DNA of 64,000 nucleotides from Diphasiastrum complanatum (taxonomy: Eukaryota > Streptophyta > Lycopodiopsida > Lycopodiales > Lycopodiaceae): NCBI GenBank assembly GCA_029204225.1, contig MU831966.1, positions 29,987 to 93,986 on the forward strand, read 5' to 3'. A program made the translations under genes and the position numbers. The first letter of the stretch is position 1. Each line of letters begins with the position of its first letter. The notes beneath the pieces were generated by a model, which worked only from the letters and a program-made list of their open reading frames with translations, had not been told where the DNA came from and searched no databases. This document shows positions 57,759 through 64,000 of this stretch, piece after piece.

Positions 57759-59359
57759 TCAGTAGAGGTGATGAGGCAAGCGAGGAGTTGCTCTGGCGTG
57801 CAAAGGAACTGCCTTGGGTAATGTGAGCCCAAACACTTCTGACATATCCAGCTTTTGTGAAGATGGAAGAGACCACTCATGGCTTTGCATAAGCACAGCC
57901 AGACCCAGCTGAACTGATGTCAACGCATCTCCTCCTCCCAGTGCCAAAAGGGATCAGCTCAAAGTCTTGCCCACGTACATCAATGTTGCTATTTAAGAAT
58001 CTCTCGGGATAGAAATCCAGTGCTCTTTCCCACGTCCATGGATCTCCCCCAATAGCCCATACGTTCACCAACAGAAGGGTCTTTGCAGGGATGTCATAGC
58101 CGGCCACTTGAACTGCTTGTGTGGACTCGTGTGGCACCAGGAATGGAGCAGCTGGATGCAAACGGAAGGTTTCTTTCACAATTGATTGCAGGTATTTTAG
58201 CTGTGGAAGATCTGCTTCCTCTACCTTGCGCTCGCGTCCAACTACATGATCCAGTTCTTGCTGAGCTTCTTGCTGCACCCAAGGATTGAGCAGTATTTCC
58301 GAAAGTGCCCACTCAATCGTTACTGCTGAAGTGTCTGTGCCCGATGACAGCATGTCCTGCACGATCAAAACAAGATCAGAATATCATATTGTGTCGGATC
58401 GATAATATCTGCAACAGCCAAGAGAATGAATTGAGAAAAATTTTGAACTTACGATGATCACGGCCATGATGTTGTCTATGCTAAGATGTTCATAATCTCC
58501 ATTGCTTTCTAAAAACAAGAGGACATCTACAAAGTCAAGCGATGCATCTGTTCATGAAACATCTAGCTTCTTTTCCTTATGCTCCTGAATGATTCTCTCC
58601 AAAATAGAATCCATTCGCTTTCTGATTGCCTTCATCTGTCCGTCGTAGCCCTGGACGTCCAACCACCCGAGATATGGAATGAAATCGCTCAAATTGACCA
58701 CGCCAAGTAAATGGAAGTGCTCGTTTACAACCTCTTTGAATTCCAAAGCCTCTTTGCTCTCGGAGGCGAAATATTTCTTGTTTAATACAATACGCGTTAT
58801 GATGTTGCAGTCCGTAAATCTCAGAGTGCACATCGACTGCCTTGCCTCCCTCACATTGATCTCGAATAGACTTTACCATGCAATAAGCCTCTTCTATTCT
58901 GATATGCTTACTTGCTTCCATCCGTTTAGGAGTAAACAACTCTGACTGGCAGATCTTTCTCATACCTCTCCAGTATGGACCGTATTCTGCATAACCCACA
59001 TCCGTGTAGTTGTAAAGAAGTATCTTCCCAGCCAGCATCCTTGGCCTTGAGGCAAAGATCTGATCATGGGTCCTCAAAAATTGGGTCGCCAGTGCTTTAT
59101 TGGAAACTACAGCAGTCCCGACAGAGCCTAGCCTGAGATACATGAGAGGTCCATACTTACTAGCTAGTTGCGCCACAGATTGATGTGGCAACGTACCCAG
59201 AAGATGGAGATGTCCGATCAATGGCCAAGCTGGTGGAGCTGGAGGCAGATTGAGCTTTTTCTGTGGCTGAGAAAGCACAAGCTGGTGAACTAACTTGTAG
59301 AGGACCAAGAGCGATGCTAACCCAAGCGCTATGGCTGCAGTATACCCATTCAGCTCCAT
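57759..59359 (-). pseudogene. A-type cytochrome P450 (CYP71 clan) pseudogene
   Basis: P450s of this type are ER-anchored haem mono-oxygenases of plant secondary metabolism; the substrate cannot be told. The start MELNGYTAAIALGLASLLVL is a membrane anchor, followed by the Pro hinge LPPAPPAWPLIGHLHLLG. Further on are YGPYWRGMRKIC (C-helix), SSGTDTSAVTIEWALSE (I-helix oxygen site), KETFRLHP (ExxR), YPERF and the haem loop PFGTGRRRCV. The C-terminus is MSEVFGLTLPKAVPLHARATP. One intron (58357-58452, GT-AG) follows MAVII, and the total is close to the usual 500 residues. Lesions: a frameshift at about 58805-58845, TGA at 58552-58554, and a frameshift plus small deletion just after the haem Cys (about 57910). 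An upstream in-frame Met is not needed, because the anchor begins at 59359. Confidence 0.9.
58357..58452 (-). other. P450 intron, 96 bp
   Basis: The donor gtaagttc and acceptor gatcgtgcag fit plant consensus. The intron sits just before DMLSSGTDTS, a position commonly used in the A-type P450s. Confidence 0.85.
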
Positions 59360-59460
59360 ACCTCTCAACACTCTATGATCAGCACTCAGCACCCAAAACA
59401 TGTATCTCTCTCCACGATCACTAAGAATAGCTCTATATCGATAGTGACAAATCAATCAAT

Positions 59461-59484
59461 CTCTCTCTCTCTCTCCTCCCCCCC

Positions 59485-59535
<51 letters not shown>
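59461..59535 (+). repeat. CT microsatellite with poly-C core, upstream of the P450
   Basis: (CT)n, then about 17 C, then (CT)n, starting about 100 bp upstream of the P450 start codon. Confidence 0.95.
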
Positions 59536-59537
<2 letters not shown>

Positions 59538-59559
59538 GAATAGATAGACATTATTGAGT

Positions 59560-61150
59560 GCTCTTTCCAAGCAAATAATCATGAGCCACCCACCTTGTCA
59601 TGAGAATGATTCTTGCAATTATCAACCCATGGGATCACAAAGAATAGAACTTGGGTAGGCGGGCAATTTACTCAAGCATGATACATCAACTCACCATGTG
59701 CACGAAGATCATCTCGGAGGATGATAGGTTGATGTTGGTGGAGCTAAATGTCATCCTGAGCTCTATGACAAAGCAATATGCACGCCTACCTAAACACCCT
59801 CCCCTTCATCCCGTATGCAAAGTGTGAGCATTAGTCTACTTGGAGTGTGTGTTGGGTATGCCTAAGTATTGAGGCCGCTTGAAAGAGACACTCCGAGTCA
59901 AATCCATCAAGCAGTTAGGTCAATACCATTAATGCTAGTTGTCCCTTATTGTCAAAGGATTTGATCCTCAGTGGATGTTATCTGCACAAATCTAAGTACT
60001 ATAGCTACATTATTTTCTCGTAAAAAAGTGTACATGTGAGAACTTTTTGCATTTTTCTATATAGCATTCTACATGTAAGTTAGATTGCAGATACTGGTAG
60101 TAGACACTTACACAAAAGTCCAACACCTATATGATTTAGAAATGTGTACAACATGAGTGATTGAAATATAGACAAGCAAAAATATTATTGCCAATGCATG
60201 CCGCAAAGAAATCTCCCACCATTGATAATTCCTAGGTTAAAAAACTTGTTGTATGAAGAAAGCACCAAGAACTACCAATTCTTGGAGTACCAACACAAAT
60301 AGTTTGTTTTTTAAGCAAAGTAGATTATTTGTGAGCAATTAATTTGCAAAAAGCTAGTTTAAATTTTAAGTTGAATGCTTGGATTGAAAATAATCCATTG
60401 CTACAGAATAAGTGAGGTGCACAAATCAAGTTTGGTATCAAAATTATAAAGGAACAATACATTTCACATAGTTGCATACGCCATATAATGAGCATTTTAA
60501 TTCTGTGGAATGCACAAGTGTGTGTCCTTATCAAAATCTCTTCAGAGACATTGTACACAGGTTATTGAACTCATCACAAATTAACATGGAAATGTGTGTC
60601 CTTATCAAAATCTCTTCATATTAGAGACATTGTGGATGCAGACCAGTTCAACAAATGCTCTCTTAGAAAGGTATGAGTTAGAAATGTTGCAATTAGATCC
60701 AAAGGGCAAAAGAAAACGTTCAATAAAGAATTAGCCACGAGTTGATGATATAAATATTGAGGATGTGATGTGTTTGCTTTTCATTTTGAGATGACAATGA
60801 GGAATCATTTATGAAAGTAAACAAATGGGCAAATGAATCAATTGAACGTTGTTCTCTTTGAACTTTTTGCTCTTCCAGAGTGGACCTTAGATGATACAAA
60901 GGCACAAGCTTAACCTAAGTAGAAGGCACATTACAAATCCCTTTAAAAGGTAACCATGTGATAGAATTTGAAAATTTCCCTTTCCACAACTTAAACAAAT
61001 CCCTTTAGAAAGTAACCATGTAATAGAATTCGAAAATTTCTTTCTCCACAACAACGTGATGCTTCATCATTATTTTCAATTTTGAATAAATCAATATACA
61101 AACGATATTTGTATGTCTATTGCCTATTAGCTTGTATAAATTTGCATGCT
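59560..61150. other. No gene recognised
   Basis: AT-rich. A short direct duplication (tgtgtccttatcaaaatctcttca) occurs near 60520 and 60594; another pair (aaatccctttaraaggtaacc and gtaatagaatt) occurs near 60935 and 61000. Confidence 0.4.
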
Positions 61151-61162
61151 TTTTGAAATTTT

Positions 61163-62722
61163 TCATAATTTGTCAATTTTGTATTGTGACAGATCTACAC
61201 TCTTCTGTAAAACCATTGGAAAAGTTGCAAAATATAGTTGTTCGATGTTGTGTATGAAATGCCACTCTTGCTTGCCAATGAGATTTCTCCATTCCTTATG
61301 ATGACCATATGCTGAGGTTTCACTATTTCTTGCAAAGAATGTTGAATGATGTCGTAATATGTGTTGCATTTCATCAATTCAAAATCAAAATCAGTACCAG
61401 AAGAATATACTATAGTAGCATGAAATTGTGTACCATGCACTTTTGAACTACATCAATAAATTCATTGGTTGTTTTCTGTATCATTTTGCACATCAATATT
61501 TGAAATTTATCTTTTCTATAATATTTCACCTTGTTGTCAAGCAAACTTTTACTTTGAGTAAGCGAGTTGAACCTCATTCTCAAAATTTGTTTCCAAAACT
61601 GAGTATCGATTTCTATATTCTTTTCTAGAATAGTTTGATAGAAACCGTTGACCTTTAGATCCTCCAATGCTCTGTTTGCATGGAATATTTCCTAATTTAC
61701 CTAAAAGCTTATCGTCTTTTTTTATTTTAACATGGCCTTAAAGTTATGTAAGCCCACTTTAGAGAAAACATCCTCTAATATGAAAATGGCTTTGCTTCGA
61801 AGATGATTCTGGCTTGGTATTACATGCAAATAGTATGTGAAGATATACTATTTTTTCTATTATATGCACCTCTACATGCAATGTACAAATATGAACATTA
61901 GAAATAAGAATCGGTAGTACGGGTTTCCAATTTGGATCTTCTCGATCTCTTGATATTCTTGTACTCCTTGTCATGTTGTCTTCATGTAGTATACACAAAG
62001 GTGCTTTGAATTAGCTCATGAGAAACATTGAACATACACTTTAACGTCTTTAGGTCTCTAATTGCCAAATGCCACTCTATGTTGAAATTCCCAATGCTTG
62101 GAACACTAAGTGGAACTCCCTCCATGTGACTTCTGATGATGGGCATAATGTGATGTTCTACTAAATATCCATGAGAGAATGTCATGCTCTTCTTTCAACA
62201 CCTAGAAGAGAGACGAAATATTGTTGTATTATAATATTCAACATAGAAATGATTATCCATATAGAAACTGCAATAGAGCAATTGTACCTGAAAACCTACC
62301 AACCACCAAATATCATTCTCTAATTGAACACTGAAGTTGAGGCCTTGTGGGTGTTCTGAATTTGAAAGTGCTCCATTCATGGACTGTAAGACGGACTCTC
62401 TCATTTTTTGGCCATTTATAATTTCAGACTCATCCAACTTAAGGACAACTACCAGCTTGTTATTCACACTCTCATTTGTAATACCATAGAATCCTATTAT
62501 GAATGCAAGCAACTGATTAATATCAATAAACAGATTGTTGGAATTGTCATAAGCTAGACATTCTCCTTTCAAGCAATACACTTCATCGATATGAAATGGA
62601 ATACCCACTATTTGGGCATGCCCTGGTTTAACATGTTCTCTTTTTTTAAGATGCAACGGTCGTGGGATCGGAAACTTTTTTACACTCACTTGTGCAAATG
62701 CTTTCTTTATCATCTTGAACAT
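61163..62722 (-). pseudogene. Unrecognised decayed multi-block protein-coding region
   Basis: A chain of minus-strand open pieces with protein-like composition. They are 62722-62195 (175 residues; KLVVVLKLDESEIINGQKM, then FSVQLENDIWWLVGFQVQLL), 62185-61982 (SIGNFNIEWHLAIRDLKTLK then CMFNVSHE), 61998-61759 (REDPNWKPVLPILISNVHIC), 61667-61410 and 61440-61163. They keep the same order and strand over 1.5 kb, separated by stops or frameshifts, or possibly introns. The pattern of conserved Trp, His and Asp residues suggests an enzyme, perhaps a transposase, but I cannot assign a family. No flanking repeats were found. It may be an old gene or an undescribed transposon protein. Confidence 0.5.
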
Positions 62723-63179
62723 GTTGCATATGCTTATCTTCTTATGCTAGAAAAAACACATGCCCCTTGAGCTAATGTAATGTCCAGTATTTTCCAACTT
62801 CATTCATAATGCTATTAGTGATTGAAGCCTGATGGTTTCTTATTTTGTTGTTGCTTAACATTGACTTCAAAAACCTAGTAGTCAAAATAGATTCACCTAA
62901 TGATTTTCCAATGAAAATCTGTGTATAACAAAAAAATCTTCCAGTACACACTTAATTGTTTGATTAACAAAGTGTGTACCCATGATATGGAGGTTAGCTC
63001 AAATGCTCAATGTCATTGCTTATGGAGAAACCTTAACTAATCACAAACAAAAAGCATGGAAGAAATGGAAATAACAAGCAATCACAACAATAGCATAAGC
63101 AAGAGTGATTAGCAAATGAGAATGCTCTCCCTTTTGTTGGAAACTTTGGAGGGTTTTCTTCCTCTAACTAAGAAGCCTT

Positions 63180-63510
63180 GCAATATTTTTGGATTAATAT
63201 ATTGCTTGCAAGGTATCTCATGACTCCTTGGTCGAGATGCATGCTCCTATCTCCCTTAGGAGCTCATTACAAACATGGCAATCTTGATGCAATGCAAAGC
63301 CATCCTTGATCTCTTATTGCATCTAAGTGGCCTCTTGTAGGTTTTGAGGCTCTTCCTCAACCCCACTCAGTAAGTTAATCAATGAGATCTTGAAGGACCA
63401 AGATGGATTCCATTCTAACTTTCCCTGTGGAATAGTTATGATGGAGTCAATTTCTCACTTGCTTCCAATAGGTATGGTCCTTATTGATGCCATGATGAGC
63501 AAGAAATGAG
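63180..63510 (-). pseudogene. Copia gag N-terminal fragment
   Basis: The minus strand reads, with frameshifts, KLEWNPSW, then LLSGVEEEPQNLQEAT and FALH, parallel to the start of the fused gag of the nested copia (28540-29811), which has GVEEEPQTPQEQAKY. The start codon would be near 63500. By analogy the PBS would fall close to or beyond the end of the window, and an LTR was not confirmed. Confidence 0.6.
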
Positions 63511-64000
63511 CACCAAACTCACATGTGTGAAGAGACTCTAGAAGTGAATTGTGTGACCTCCAAACAACTTTATTTGAACACAATTCAAAATTCTAGCAAA
63601 ATCCAAAGAGATCTAGATTGCAAATTCTAATCATACCAAACCAAAATCTAGTCAATGTGAAAAGTTGATCTTCCCAAGATCAAACAACCTTGACACTCCA
63701 AGAATGTACAAAACTCAGATCCATTCACCTCTATGAACTCACACAAGACTCAAAAACCCTATTCTTGAGAGTTTAGATTGAAAGTTAAATGATTTGTTAA
63801 CAATCTATGTCAAACAATTTCACCCTCTTGACTAGCTTTGAGAGAAACTTCCAATTTTGGAGATAAAACTTGAGATCAAGGGCTTGAACCGTGAAGATTT
63901 GATGCTCATTCTATCAAAATGTCTATTTGGACTCAATACATCAAGAATGATTTTGCTACAAATTTCCAAAGTGGATGCAAATCACATGTGGCTTGTACTT
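63511..64000. other. Probable copia leader or repeat, unresolved
   Basis: AT-rich sequence upstream of the gag fragment, with an actcacatgtgtgaag box like those of the nested copia LTR. The window ends before any LTR boundary. Confidence 0.3.

Noticed and set aside
59360-59455. Extension of the P450 upstream to an earlier in-frame Met
   Set aside because: The added 32 residues are not P450-like, and the membrane anchor begins cleanly at MELNG.

Overview
This is nuclear DNA of a land plant with a large, repeat-rich genome. The evidence is the overlapping decayed Ty1/copia and Ty3/gypsy retrotransposons, intron-containing CACTA (En/Spm) transposases, long CT/GA microsatellites and an A-type cytochrome P450. 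The species cannot be named from the sequence. No intact host gene was found. The only clear host-type gene is the P450 at 57.8-59.4 kb, and it is broken by two frameshifts and a stop.

Layout. 0.3-1.0 kb: copia 3' end and LTR. 1.1-4.3 kb: minus-strand gypsy remnant with a chromodomain-like tail. 4.9-7.1 kb: minus-strand CACTA transposase. 8.7-11.3 kb: copia LTR holding a 179-bp CT tract, then gag and integrase pieces. 12.0-33.97 kb: a rearranged complex (next paragraph). 34.3-35.8 kb: another copia 5' end. 36-37.3 kb: GC-rich DNA with a large hairpin and a 3-copy tandem repeat. 37.3-41 kb: mostly featureless, one possible exon. 41.08-41.51 kb: a MITE. 41.7-43.7 kb: plus-strand CACTA transposase. 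44-48 kb: copia RT piece, palindrome cluster and microsatellites. 48.7-53.4 kb: decayed plus-strand copia. 53.8-56.4 kb: copia fragments in alternating orientation. 56.4-56.7 kb: tandem repeat. 57.8-59.4 kb: P450 pseudogene. 61.2-62.7 kb: unrecognised decayed coding region. 63.2-63.5 kb: copia gag fragment.

The main structural result is an apparent 18.5-kb inversion with breakpoints near 13516/13517 and 32040/32041. One copia gag gene is cut at both places: its N-terminal piece lies on the plus strand left of 13516, and its continuation lies on the minus strand left of 32040. A gag-only, Tat-like LTR element is cut at the same two points. Its 5' LTR-leader-gag part is on the minus strand (19314 down to 13517) and its 3' end and LTR are on the plus strand (32041-33973). 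Its two LTRs carry the matching 5-bp target duplication ATATG/CATAT on their outer sides, as expected if they were once one insertion.

Inside the inverted segment is a young nested copia element (27664-31166). It has 863-bp LTRs with about a dozen differences and a perfect TCCTT target duplication. It carries a single open frame in which the gag N-terminus is fused to the C-terminal half of RT plus RNase H, with zinc knuckle, protease and integrase missing. This is the best candidate here for an undescribed non-autonomous element.

The window shows nested insertion, deletion, inversion and mutational decay of transposons. No pathway or operon is present.
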